Part shown: piece by piece, positions 47,012 through 54,757 of the stretch
Numbering within the stretch: the stretch's first letter is position 1
Layout: each line of letters starts with the position of its first letter
Assembly: GCA_963697915.1 (NCBI GenBank)
Contig: OY969103.1
Location: forward strand, 248,001 to 312,000
Length of the DNA stretch: 64,000 bases
Reading direction: 5' to 3'
Source: VRUE01 sp963697915
GTDB lineage: Bacteria; Actinomycetota; Thermoleophilia; Solirubrobacterales; 70-9
The notes under the pieces: generated by a model
Databases searched by the model: none
Told to the model about the DNA's origin: nothing
What the model saw: the letters and a program-made list of their open reading frames with translations, nothing else
Translations under genes and position numbers: made by a program

Positions 47012-49285
47012 CTAGTAGGTCTCGACGATCTCGTAGAGCGTCGTGCGCTGAGCCGGCTCGCGGCCCGCCGCGCGGGCGGCGCCGATCAGCTGCTCGGGCT
47101 CGAGCCGCACGCCGTGCTGGGAGCCGGCCATGCGCGAGATGTTCTCCTCCATCAGCGTGCCGCCGAGGTCGTTGACCCCCCAGCGCAGCGCCTCGCTCGC
47201 GGCATCCAGGCCCATCTTCACCCAGCTCGCCTGCAGGTTCGTGATCGTCCGGCCCAGCGCCAGCCGGAAGGCGGCGGTGTGCTTGAGGTTCTCCTCCGCC
47301 GAGATCTCCTCGATGCCGTGGGTGCGGCCGAGCATCGTGTTGAAGGGGATGAAGCTGAGCGGCACGAACTCGGTGATGCCGCCGGTCCGCTCCTGCAGGG
47401 CGCGCACCACCCGCATGTGGCGGGCCAGCTCGCGCGGCTCCTCGATGTGGCCGAACATCACGGTCGAGGTCGAGCGCAGCCCGGCCCGGTGCGAGGCTTC
47501 GATGATCTCGACCCAGCGCTCGGCGGGCAGCTTGTTGGGGGAGATCCGCTGCCGCACGCCGTCGTCGAGCACCTCGGCGGCGGTGCCGGGGGTCGAGCCG
47601 AGCCCGCACTCGAGCAGGTACTCGAAGACCTCGTCCGGCTCCTTCGCGGAGCGCTCGCACATGTAGTGGACCTCCATCGGCGAGTAGGCGTGCAGGTGCA
47701 TCTGCGGCGCCACTTCCTTTGCCAGCCGCAACCACTTGCCGTACTCCTCCAGGGTCAGGTCGGGATGGATGCCGCCCTGCATGCAGATCTCGGTCGCGCC
47801 GAACTCGACCGCCTCGCGGATGCGGGCCGCGAACTCCTCCTCGGAGACCTCGTAGGCGTCGGGCGAGCGCCGCCCCTGGCCAAAGCCGCAGAAGGCACAG
47901 CCGACAACGCAGATGTTGGTGAAGTTGATGTTGCGGTTGACGACGAACGTCGCCCTCTCCCCCGCCAGCTCCGCCCGCAGCTCGTCAGCCGCGGCCCGCA
48001 TCTCCTCAATGACCTCGGGCCGAGTCTCAGCGAAGAGCGCCGTCAGCTCATCCTCACTCAGCTCAACCCCCTCGCGCCCCTTCTCGATCGCCTGCGGAGC
48101 GAGATGCCCATCGATGACCTCCTCGCTACGCCTGCCGGACCCGCGCCGCGGGATGAAGCTCCAGTACTTCAGCTTGATGACGTCAAGGACTCCCTGCTCC
48201 ATCCACTCCGAGTCCATGTACTGGGGATAGACACAGAGCCTCTCCGCCAGCGCATAGCCACGGGGCGCGAGCTCCTTCCGAACCTGGTGCGGGCTCGGGA
48301 ACGGCTCCTCCGGCGAAATGTGGTCACCGTTGGCGGACAGCCCTCCCAAGTCGGTCGCTCCAGCCTCGACCAGCTCAGCCCACCAGTCAGAGAGATTCGG
48401 GGGCACCTGGATGCCGACATCGGGCATCAACCTCCGGCACTCCCCAATCAACCGCTTGATGTCGTGAATATCGATCGGGGTAGACCACGACGGTAGGGGC
48501 GACGGGGACCCCTCCTCAGGGAACTCGCGGAGCGGCGACTCAAGAACCCGCGACCCGGCCCCAGACGGAGCCCCGGAGGAGGGGTCCCCGTCGCCCCTAC
48601 CCCACCGCGCCTTCGCCGCTTCATCGGCAATCTCGGCCACTTCCTGCCCGTAGTAGCGCGGATGCGGCACGAAGTTCTGCAGGATCACCTCCTGGATGTG
48701 CCCGTACTCGGCCTGCAACTCGGCCAACGCTTCGAGCGATTCGACCTGCTCCTCCTGCGTCTCGCCGATGCCGACGAGGATTCCGCTGGTGAAGGGGATC
48801 TTGAGCTCTCCGGCCGCCTCGATGGTCGCGAGGCGGACTTTTGGATGCTTCGTGGGAGAGCCAGCGTGGACGGTGTCCATCAACCGCTCGGAAATCGACT
48901 CCAGCATCAGGCCCTGAGATGCGGTCACCTCGCGGAGGCGAGCTAGATCGTCGTGGTCGAGGACCCCGATGTTGGTGTGCGGGAGGATGCCGCGGGCCAG
49001 CGCCCGTTCGCACGCCCAGACGACGTACGAGGTGAAGTCGTCGTGGCCCCACTCCGCAAGCTTGGCCGCTACCTCGGGGTTGACCTCAGGTCGCTCCCCC
49101 GTGAGCACCAGGAGCTCCTTGGCGTTGCGCTTCTCGGCCTCGTCGAGCTGGCGCTCAACGGCGTCCGGCGCGTGGATGTGCGCCTTGCGCGTGGCGAAGG
49201 CGCAGTACTTGCAGTAGCACTGGCAGGTGCGGGAGAGGGAGAGCGTGTAGTTCCGCGAGAAGGTGACCCGGCGCACAACGCCCAC
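47012..49285 (-). CDS. fbiC: FO synthase, fused CofG-CofH (FbiC)
   Basis: A 757-residue enzyme joining two radical-SAM domains that make the deazaflavin chromophore FO from tyrosine and the flavin precursor diaminouracil. Domain one has the cluster motif CQCYCKYC (Cys21, 25, 28), domain two CVVGCAFC. Other landmarks are ILVGIGET and GLGSTPGTAAEVLDD. Between residues about 228 and 264, after EIADEAAKARWG, there is a Gly/Pro/Ser-rich insertion that other FbiC proteins do not have; it is coded by a 110-base inverted-repeat element. GTG 49285 or 49276 is the start. It converges with cofD-C-E. Confidence 0.93.
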   Translation of the reverse strand: MGVVRRVTFSRNYTLSLSRTCQCYCKYCAFATRKAHIHAPDAVERQLDEAEKRNAKELLVLTGERPEVNPEVAAKLAEWGHDDFTSYVVWACERALARGILPHTNIGVLDHDDLARLREVTASQGLMLESISERLMDTVHAGSPTKHPKVRLATIEAAGELKIPFTSGILVGIGETQEEQVESLEALAELQAEYGHIQEVILQNFVPHPRYYGQEVAEIADEAAKARWGRGDGDPSSGAPSGAGSRVLESPLREFPEEGSPSPLPSWSTPIDIHDIKRLIGECRRLMPDVGIQVPPNLSDWWAELVEAGATDLGGLSANGDHISPEEPFPSPHQVRKELAPRGYALAERLCVYPQYMDSEWMEQGVLDVIKLKYWSFIPRRGSGRRSEEVIDGHLAPQAIEKGREGVELSEDELTALFAETRPEVIEEMRAAADELRAELAGERATFVVNRNINFTNICVVGCAFCGFGQGRRSPDAYEVSEEEFAARIREAVEFGATEICMQGGIHPDLTLEEYGKWLRLAKEVAPQMHLHAYSPMEVHYMCERSAKEPDEVFEYLLECGLGSTPGTAAEVLDDGVRQRISPNKLPAERWVEIIEASHRAGLRSTSTVMFGHIEEPRELARHMRVVRALQERTGGITEFVPLSFIPFNTMLGRTHGIEEISAEENLKHTAAFRLALGRTITNLQASWVKMGLDAASEALRWGVNDLGGTLMEENISRMAGSQHGVRLEPEQLIGAARAAGREPAQRTTLYEIVETY
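48492..48601. repeat. 110-base palindromic element inside fbiC
   Basis: Perfect 26-base inverted ends, 48492-48517 (starting GGTAGGGGCGACGGGGACCC) and 48576-48601, enclose 58 bases. The element lies wholly within the fbiC coding region and keeps the frame, adding about 36 residues in the CofG domain. It looks like a small non-coding palindrome or MITE-like unit that was tolerated in a surface loop. Confidence 0.8.
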
Positions 49286-49295
49286 GCTACTGCAA

Positions 49296-49320
49296 CGCCG
49301 GCCCCGGTCCGGGGCCGGCG
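49296..49320. terminator. strong hairpin between aquaporin and fbiC
   Basis: A perfect 12-base stem, CGCCGGCCCCGG with CCGGGGCCGGCG, with one central base. It is downstream of the aquaporin gene and 11 bases ahead of the fbiC start. It may terminate the aquaporin message or form at the start of the fbiC message; no U-run follows. Confidence 0.55.
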
Positions 49321-49336
49321 TGAGGCATCCTGCTGC

Positions 49337-50077
49337 CTAGGCTTTGGCGGTCGCCTTGACCGGCTCAGGCGGCTCGGTCGGGGCCGGTCCGCCCTTCTCG
49401 AGGACGAACTTGAAGACCGCCGCGGCGAGCAGCGAGCCGACGATCGGGCCGAGCAGGTAGGGCCAGACGCCGCCCCACTCGCCGGAGACCAGCGCCGGGC
49501 CGAACCAGCGGGCCGGGTTGAAGGAGCCGCCGGTCAGCGGGCCGCCGACCATGACCAGGAAACCGAGGGTGGTACCGATCGCCAGTGGCGCCCACTCCTT
49601 GAAGCTCTTCGCCGAGAAGACGGCGGCGAGGATGACGAGGACGAGGCAGAAGGTGCCGAGCGCCTCGATGATCATGCCCTGGAAGTTGCCGGCGAGCAGG
49701 CCGCTGACCTGGGCCGCGGCGTAGTTGGTGGCGCGCCCCTCATCGAGCAGCAGGCCCTTGGCGAGCAGCGCGCCGAGGACGCCGCCGGAGAGCTGGGCGA
49801 GCATGTAGATCAGGCCGTCGATCGGCGCGATTCGTTTGATCGACATCGCGGCCAGGGTCACGGCGGGGTTGAAGTGGCCGCCGCTGACCACGCCGAACAT
49901 CACGATCAGGCCAAAGAGGAGGAAGGCGTGGACAAGGCCAACGACGGAGAAGTCAGAGCCGAACTGGGCTTGGCTCCCGGTCGCCACGAACAGCACGACG
50001 ACGCTGACGACAAAGAACACCAGCAAGAAAGTGCCGATCAGCTCAGCGAGATATGCCGCAAGTCCTCGTTCCTGCAC
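49337..50077 (-). CDS. aquaporin, AqpZ/GlpF family
   Basis: A 246-residue channel from GTG 50077, which has AGGAGG 8 bases upstream. Both canonical half-helices are present, SGGHFNPAVTLA and GGSFNPARWFG, within six helices. The Arg after the second NPA and small residues around it suit a water channel; glycerol passage is not excluded. A Pro/Ala-rich tail closes the protein. Confidence 0.9.
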   Translation of the reverse strand: MQERGLAAYLAELIGTFLLVFFVVSVVVLFVATGSQAQFGSDFSVVGLVHAFLLFGLIVMFGVVSGGHFNPAVTLAAMSIKRIAPIDGLIYMLAQLSGGVLGALLAKGLLLDEGRATNYAAAQVSGLLAGNFQGMIIEALGTFCLVLVILAAVFSAKSFKEWAPLAIGTTLGFLVMVGGPLTGGSFNPARWFGPALVSGEWGGVWPYLLGPIVGSLLAAAVFKFVLEKGGPAPTEPPEPVKATAKA

Positions 50078-50168
50078 TGGTTGTGCCTCCTCTGTCCCGT
50101 AGATCCCAACGCGGTTTACGGGGCGGGAGTGTAGCCGGATCGGCCATCCGAATAGCTTTCCTCCCCAG

Positions 50169-51128
50169 ATGAGACGAGTTGCCGCGCTGCTGGCGGCCGC
50201 TCTGCTGCTGACCGGCGCCGCCGGTTGCGGCGGGGACGGCGCTGAACCGGGCGCGCCGAAAGGCGTGACGCTCGTGCTCGATTTCGTCCCCAACGCGGTC
50301 CACTCGGGGATCTACGCGGCGGCGGCCGAGGGCTACTACCGCGACGCCGGCGCCGAGCTGACGATCCGCCAGCCGGGCGAATCGACCGACGCGCCGAAGC
50401 TGCTCGAGGCGGGCCGTGCCGAGCTCGCGATCCTCGACATCCACGACCTCGGCATCGCCCGCGAGCGCGGCCTCGACCTGGTCGGCGTGCTGCCGATCGT
50501 GCAGCGCCCGCTCGCCGCCGTGATCGCCCGCCGCGACGGCCCGGTGCGTCAGCCGCGCGACCTCGAGGGCCGCACGGTCGGCGTCACCGGCCTGCCCTCC
50601 GACGAAGCCGTGGTCGATTCCGAGGTCGCCGCCGACGGCGGCGACCCGGCCCTGGTCGAGCGGCAGACGATCGGGTTCAACGCGGTCGCCTCGCTCGCCG
50701 CCGGACGGGTCGATGCAACGACCGGTTTCTGGAACTCGGAGGGCGTCGCGCTGCGTCGCCGGGGGATCCCCGTGCGCGTCTTCAAGGTCGACCGCTACGG
50801 CGCCCCGCCCTACCCCGAGCTGGTCCTGACCACCTCGCGCCGCACGCTGGAGCGCGATCCCGAGCTGGTCGCGGCGGTGGTCGACGCCACCCGCCGCGGC
50901 TACGAGCTCACCGTTGCCCGCCCCGAGCAGGCCCTCGACGACCTGCTCGCCGCCGTGCCCGGCCTCGACCGCGACGACCAGGCGGCCCAGCTCCGCCTCC
51001 TGCTCCCCGACCTCCGCCCCGCCCCCTCCGACCCCGGCGTCCTGCGCCAGTGGTCAGCCTGGGACGTCGAGCACGGCCTGCTCGAGCGGCCGGTCGACGT
51101 CGAGGCCGCTTTCCAGCTCAGTCGCTGA
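50169..51128 (+). CDS. THI5/NMT1-like substrate-binding lipoprotein
   Basis: A 319-residue ABC-type binding protein. The signal ends in the lipobox TGAAGC with Cys20. The mature part begins VTLVLDFVPNAVHSGIYAAA, the signature of the NMT1/THI5 group that binds pyrimidine or related vitamin precursors, and contains FWNSEGVALRRRGIPVRVF. No permease or ATPase gene is adjacent and no TPP riboswitch was seen upstream. Likely ligand is a hydroxymethylpyrimidine-type compound, from the family only. Confidence 0.85.
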   Translation: MRRVAALLAAALLLTGAAGCGGDGAEPGAPKGVTLVLDFVPNAVHSGIYAAAAEGYYRDAGAELTIRQPGESTDAPKLLEAGRAELAILDIHDLGIARERGLDLVGVLPIVQRPLAAVIARRDGPVRQPRDLEGRTVGVTGLPSDEAVVDSEVAADGGDPALVERQTIGFNAVASLAAGRVDATTGFWNSEGVALRRRGIPVRVFKVDRYGAPPYPELVLTTSRRTLERDPELVAAVVDATRRGYELTVARPEQALDDLLAAVPGLDRDDQAAQLRLLLPDLRPAPSDPGVLRQWSAWDVEHGLLERPVDVEAAFQLSR

Positions 51129-51441
51129 GCAGCTTCTCAGCCAGCTGCGGCAGTTCGCGCGCCATCCGCGAACGCGGCACGACGAGGTCGACGCCGGCCG
51201 CCTCGGCGGCCTCCCGGGTCTCGGCATCGACGTGCGAGTAGTAGCCGAGGACGGGCACGCCGGGCCCAACCAGGGCCTCCGGGGTCTCGCTGTCGAGATC
51301 GGCGACGATCAGCTCCGCCCCCTCGAGCGGCGCCCCGGCGAGGGCCGGTACGAGGGTCACCTCGTGGCCGGCGGCCGACAGGGTCGCCTCCACCTTGCTG
51401 CCCAGCAGGAGGTCCGAGGCGACGGCGACGACGCGCGCCAC
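51118..51441 (-). CDS. receiver-like hypothetical protein
   Basis: A 107-residue alpha/beta protein that looks like a degenerate response-regulator receiver: VVAVASDLLLGSKVEATLSA, then LIVADLDSETPEAL where a phosphoacceptor Asp would be, VPVLGYYSHVD and a final helix. The acidic pocket at the start and the conserved Lys are missing, so phosphorylation is doubtful. It is the last gene of the oxidase-ZIP-DtxR operon. Confidence 0.6.
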   Translation of the reverse strand: MARVVAVASDLLLGSKVEATLSAAGHEVTLVPALAGAPLEGAELIVADLDSETPEALVGPGVPVLGYYSHVDAETREAAEAAGVDLVVPRSRMARELPQLAEKLLSD

Positions 51442-51445
51442 GGGA

Positions 51446-51808
51446 CTAGATCGCGCGGCGCTGGCGGAACTCTTCGCGGACGCTCTCCGGCCGGCCCCAC
51501 ATCTGGACGACCTCGGAGCGGCCCTCGCGGACCTCGCGGACCTGCATCTCGCCGCTCACCCCTTCGCGGTCGAGCTTCTCCAGCACGCCCTTGACGCTCT
51601 GCGCGGCGGCGGCGTGGCCGAAGCTGTGGGCGACCAGCAGGCGCCAGTCCCAGTCGGCCTGCGAGTAGGGCCGGGCGTTGACCTGGCTCAGCGCCACCGC
51701 GGTGTCGACGTAGCGGCTCTCGTCCTCGATACGCAGATCGAGCTCGAGGTCGGTCCAGTCGGGCGGCAGCGAGTCGAGGACCTGCTGGAAGTCGGCGGCG
51801 AGTCCCAT
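51446..51808 (-). CDS. hypothetical protein of the DtxR operon
   Basis: A 120-residue mixed alpha/beta protein. It starts MGLAADFQQVLDSLPPDWTD and includes WDWRLLVAHSFGHAAAAQSV and a closing EVVQMWGRPESVREEFRQRR. I do not recognise it. It lies between the DtxR-type gene (10 bases) and the receiver-like gene (4 bases) on the same strand, so it is in the same operon. Confidence 0.65.
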   Translation of the reverse strand: MGLAADFQQVLDSLPPDWTDLELDLRIEDESRYVDTAVALSQVNARPYSQADWDWRLLVAHSFGHAAAAQSVKGVLEKLDREGVSGEMQVREVREGRSEVVQMWGRPESVREEFRQRRAI

Positions 51809-51818
51809 CGAGCCAAGC

Positions 51819-52274
51819 CTACCCGGCCGGCGGCTTCAGATCCGGCCCCGGGATCGGCGTCCCGTGGGGATCGTGGCTCGGTTCGCCGAGCTTGGCCGCG
51901 ATCAAGAGCTCGAGGTCCTCGGAGATGTAGTGCTCGAGCACCTCGGCCTCCTCGTGGACGCGGTCGTCGGGCATGCCCAGCGCCTCGGAGAGGTAGGCCT
52001 CGATCAGGCGGTGGTGGCGGATCACCTCGAGCGCCACCTTCTCCCCAGCCGGGGTCAGGGTGACGCCCTTGTAGGGGACGTGCTCGACCAGGGACATCTC
52101 GTCCAGCCTTTTCAGCATCGAGGTCGCGGTCGCCGGGGTGACGCCCAGCCGGTTGGCGATCTCGCCGTTGAGGACCGGCCCCTCGCGTTCGAGCGAGAGC
52201 GCGTAGATCGTCTTCGCGTAATCCTCGATCGCCTCGGTGTTCGCCGACCGCCGCTGTCGTCCCCCGCTTGCCAT
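51819..52274 (-). CDS. DtxR/MntR-family metal-dependent repressor
   Basis: A 151-residue repressor. The winged helix covers residues 12-75 (EAIEDYAKTIYALS, EIANRLGVTPATATSMLKRLDEM). The dimerisation domain holds the ligand region, with RHHRLIEAYLSEALGM and EEAEVLEHYISEDLE, which carries His and Glu residues typical for Mn/Fe binding. There is no SH3-like third domain, as in MntR. It should sense Mn2+ or Fe2+ and repress the preceding oxidase and ZIP genes by binding the two operators at 54686-54723. It starts one base after the ZIP gene ends. Confidence 0.9.
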   Translation of the reverse strand: MASGGRQRRSANTEAIEDYAKTIYALSLEREGPVLNGEIANRLGVTPATATSMLKRLDEMSLVEHVPYKGVTLTPAGEKVALEVIRHHRLIEAYLSEALGMPDDRVHEEAEVLEHYISEDLELLIAAKLGEPSHDPHGTPIPGPDLKPPAG

Positions 52275-52275
52275 C

Positions 52276-53523
52276 TCAGACGGAGATAAGCAGGCCGGTG
52301 AGGTAGAGCGCGGCGATCCCGGCGATCAGGCCGGCGACCGAGAGCGGGTGCAGGAGGCGACCGGCGGAATCGCGCATCGAGGGCGCCAGCTGCACGACCA
52401 CCTGCGCGATCGCGCCGACGCCGACGCCGAAGAGCAGCGCCGCGAGGCTGGGGTTGAAGGCCGCAGCGCCGATCCAGGCGCCGAGGATCGCCGGCGCGCC
52501 GGCGATCAGGCCGAGGCCGAGCAGGCGCGCCAGCCCCGGCCCCGCCCCACCGCTGTCGGCGTCGTCGCGCATCGGGGCGACGATCGCCAGCCCCTCGGTC
52601 GTGTTGTGGATCGCGAAGCCGACGACGAGGAAGGCGCCGAGGGCGAGCGCCCCGCTCGCGTAGGAGGAGCCGATCGCCAGCCCCTCGCCGAGGTTGTGGA
52701 GGCCGATCCCGATCGCGACCAGGAGGCCGAAGTAGTAGCCGCCGCGCGCCACCGTGCGGCCGGGGCCCGGCGCGGCGCGGGCGGCCTCGCCGCGGCCGCT
52801 CAGGTGGGCGTCGATCGCGGCCAGCAGCAGGTAGGCGACGATGGCGCCCGCGAAGACCAGGCTGGCGCCACCGAAGGCGCTCGGCGCTTCGCCGGCGATC
52901 TCCAGGCCCTCGAGCGTCGCGTCGATGCCGAGGAAGGCGAGCAGGCCGACGGTGAAGGCGATCAGGGTGCTGATCCAGCGCGGGTCGATGCGGCGCACGA
53001 AGGGCAGCCAGAGCATCCCGAGGCTGACCGGGATGACGCCGACGTAGATCCCCAGCAGCGCCATCAGCGCGTAGAAGTCGAGGTCGGCCTCCGGGGTCTC
53101 GGCGGCGACCGGGATCGAGGCGGGGATCGTGCCGCCGGCCGAAGTGAGGACGAAGATCTCGTAGGCCTCGCCTTCGATCCAGGGGAACTCGATCCGCAGC
53201 GTGGTCGAGCCGAGCCGATCGATCTCGAGCCCGCCGTCGGCGCTGAACGGCGCGTAGGCGTCGTTGACCGCGACCTGGGCGACCTCGACCGGGTCGGGGC
53301 CGTCGTTGCGCAGGGTCAGCTCGATCTCGCCCGGCCGCAGCACCGTGCGCTCGACCGTGACCGCCTCGACCGGCGGGCCGCTGCGCTCGCCCAGCCCGGG
53401 ACCGCCGAGCAGGGCGAAGCCGCCGATCGCGAAGACGATCAGGGCGAGCGGGATCAGACCCAGCGCCCAGACCGGCAGGCCGCCGCCGGGGGCGCGTCGG
53501 GCCGCCTGCGTCCCGGCCTCCAC
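52276..53523 (-). CDS. ZIP metal transporter with an N-terminal beta domain
   Basis: A 415-residue protein from GTG 53523. One helix (17-40) is followed by a probable extracytoplasmic immunoglobulin-like domain (about 50-140: VERTVLRPGEIELTLRNDG, AYEIFVLTSAGGTIPAS), and then by a full ZIP channel with the metal motifs LHNLGEGLAIG and IHNTTEGLAIV. The extra domain is unusual for ZIP proteins and could dock the multicopper oxidase, whose stop overlaps its start by one base (TAGTG). Uptake of Fe, Mn or Zn is expected. Confidence 0.87.
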   Translation of the reverse strand: MEAGTQAARRAPGGGLPVWALGLIPLALIVFAIGGFALLGGPGLGERSGPPVEAVTVERTVLRPGEIELTLRNDGPDPVEVAQVAVNDAYAPFSADGGLEIDRLGSTTLRIEFPWIEGEAYEIFVLTSAGGTIPASIPVAAETPEADLDFYALMALLGIYVGVIPVSLGMLWLPFVRRIDPRWISTLIAFTVGLLAFLGIDATLEGLEIAGEAPSAFGGASLVFAGAIVAYLLLAAIDAHLSGRGEAARAAPGPGRTVARGGYYFGLLVAIGIGLHNLGEGLAIGSSYASGALALGAFLVVGFAIHNTTEGLAIVAPMRDDADSGGAGPGLARLLGLGLIAGAPAILGAWIGAAAFNPSLAALLFGVGVGAIAQVVVQLAPSMRDSAGRLLHPLSVAGLIAGIAALYLTGLLISV

Positions 53524-54674
53524 TAGGCCGGGCTCCCGCCGCCCCAGGGCAGCTTGCAGTAGGCCGCGGCAGCCGCCGCCGAGGAGAGCAGCGAGGGATC
53601 GCCGACGCGGAAGAAGCCGGTCCAGCCGAGCTCGGCGAACTCGCTGACGTGGGCGTGGAACATGTAGTCGCCGTCGAAGGGGAACTTCAGCTCGAGGATC
53701 GAGCGCTGCCCCTGCCCCTGGGTGATCGTGTCGGTGAGCTCGGTCGGCTCCAGCGAGGTCCCGGTCGGGTAGTGCTGGAAGAAGTTGGCGTGGACGTGGA
53801 AGGAGTTGAGCGGGTCGTACTCGAGGATGTTGACGAGGTAGATCCGGACCAGGTCGTCGCGCCGCACCTCGATCGGCTCGTTGACGTAGTGGAAGCCGAC
53901 GGTGTTGACCGCGTAGACCTCGTTGGCGAGGTCGAAGTTGGTGTCGAAGCCATTCATCACCATCACCATCTCGTCGGCTTCGGGCCGCCCCTTCTTGGGG
54001 TCGATGATGAAGGCGCCGTAGAGGCCGCGGGCGATGTGCGAGGCGAGCGGGGCCACGTGGCAGTGGTAGAGGTGGAGGCCGAAGGGGTCGGCGCCGAACT
54101 CGTAGGTGAAGGCTTCGCCGGGGTCGATCTGGCCGCCGCCGAGCCCCTCGCCGATCCCCGGCATGCCGTCCATGACCGCCCGGTGTATGCCGTGGAAGTG
54201 CATCGTGTGCGGGTGTTCCGATCCGTTGACGAAGCGGATCCGCAGCAGCTCCCCCTCGCGGGCGCGCAGGGTCGGGCCGGGGACGCGGCCGTTGTAGGTC
54301 CAGGCTTCGTACTTGACCCCGGGCGCGACTTCGATCTCGCGGTCGTGGGCGACGATCTCCCATTCGCGCAGGACGCGGCCGCTGGCCAGGCGCCGCGTCT
54401 TGCCGTAGTCGAAGTCGCGCAGCAGCTCGGTCGGGTTGAAGCCGTTGCGGCGGTGGTTGACCGAGCGGCCCGGGGCGAAGCTGGCGTGGATGAAGCCCCC
54501 GTGGCCGTCGTGCGCGCCGCCGGCGCCGTTCATCGGGGGATGACCGTGGGCGCCGGCGCTGGCCGGCTCGGCCCCGAGGCCGCCCTTGGAGATCAGGCTG
54601 TGCAGGCCGGCGGCCGCCGGCACCGCGGCGGCGGCGCCGAGCAGACTGCGGCGGCTGATTCGCTTATCGCTCAT
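53523..54674 (-). CDS. secreted multicopper oxidase, two-domain type
   Basis: A 383-residue protein starting at ATG 54674 with a twin-arginine signal (SRRSLLGAAAAVPAAAG). A His-rich linker (residues 45-65) precedes the cupredoxin domains. Copper ligands are in HTMHFHG, HLYHCHVAPLASHIARG (T1 Cys and His in domain one), FHVHANFF and FHAHVSEF, the layout of nitrite-reductase-like or two-domain laccases. It would oxidise a metal ion (Fe2+, Mn2+ or Cu+) or a phenol outside the cell. Linked genes for ZIP and DtxR favour a metal. Confidence 0.88.
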   Translation of the reverse strand: MSDKRISRRSLLGAAAAVPAAAGLHSLISKGGLGAEPASAGAHGHPPMNGAGGAHDGHGGFIHASFAPGRSVNHRRNGFNPTELLRDFDYGKTRRLASGRVLREWEIVAHDREIEVAPGVKYEAWTYNGRVPGPTLRAREGELLRIRFVNGSEHPHTMHFHGIHRAVMDGMPGIGEGLGGGQIDPGEAFTYEFGADPFGLHLYHCHVAPLASHIARGLYGAFIIDPKKGRPEADEMVMVMNGFDTNFDLANEVYAVNTVGFHYVNEPIEVRRDDLVRIYLVNILEYDPLNSFHVHANFFQHYPTGTSLEPTELTDTITQGQGQRSILELKFPFDGDYMFHAHVSEFAELGWTGFFRVGDPSLLSSAAAAAAYCKLPWGGGSPA

Positions 54675-54685
54675 CGAAGCCGAGA

Positions 54686-54723
54686 TTTTGACACATCTAA
54701 AAGCGGATTTCGACTCATCTAAA
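54686..54723 (-). promoter_or_regulatory. two tandem DtxR-type operators
   Basis: Two 16-base dyads with the common pattern TTTNGANNNNTCNAAA (minus strand): TTTAGATGAGTCGAAA at 54723-54708 and TTTAGATGTGTCAAAA at 54701-54686. Centres are 22 bases apart, two helical turns. They lie between the oxidase start and the divergent ygfZ gene, in the expected promoter of the operon that encodes the DtxR-type repressor. Confidence 0.75.
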
Positions 54724-54757
54724 TCTCGCCGGAGGCACAACCGTAGAATCGGGGCCG

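Noticed and set aside
50078..50168. TPP riboswitch before the THI5-like gene
   Set aside because: No thi-box core sequence is present in the short divergent region.
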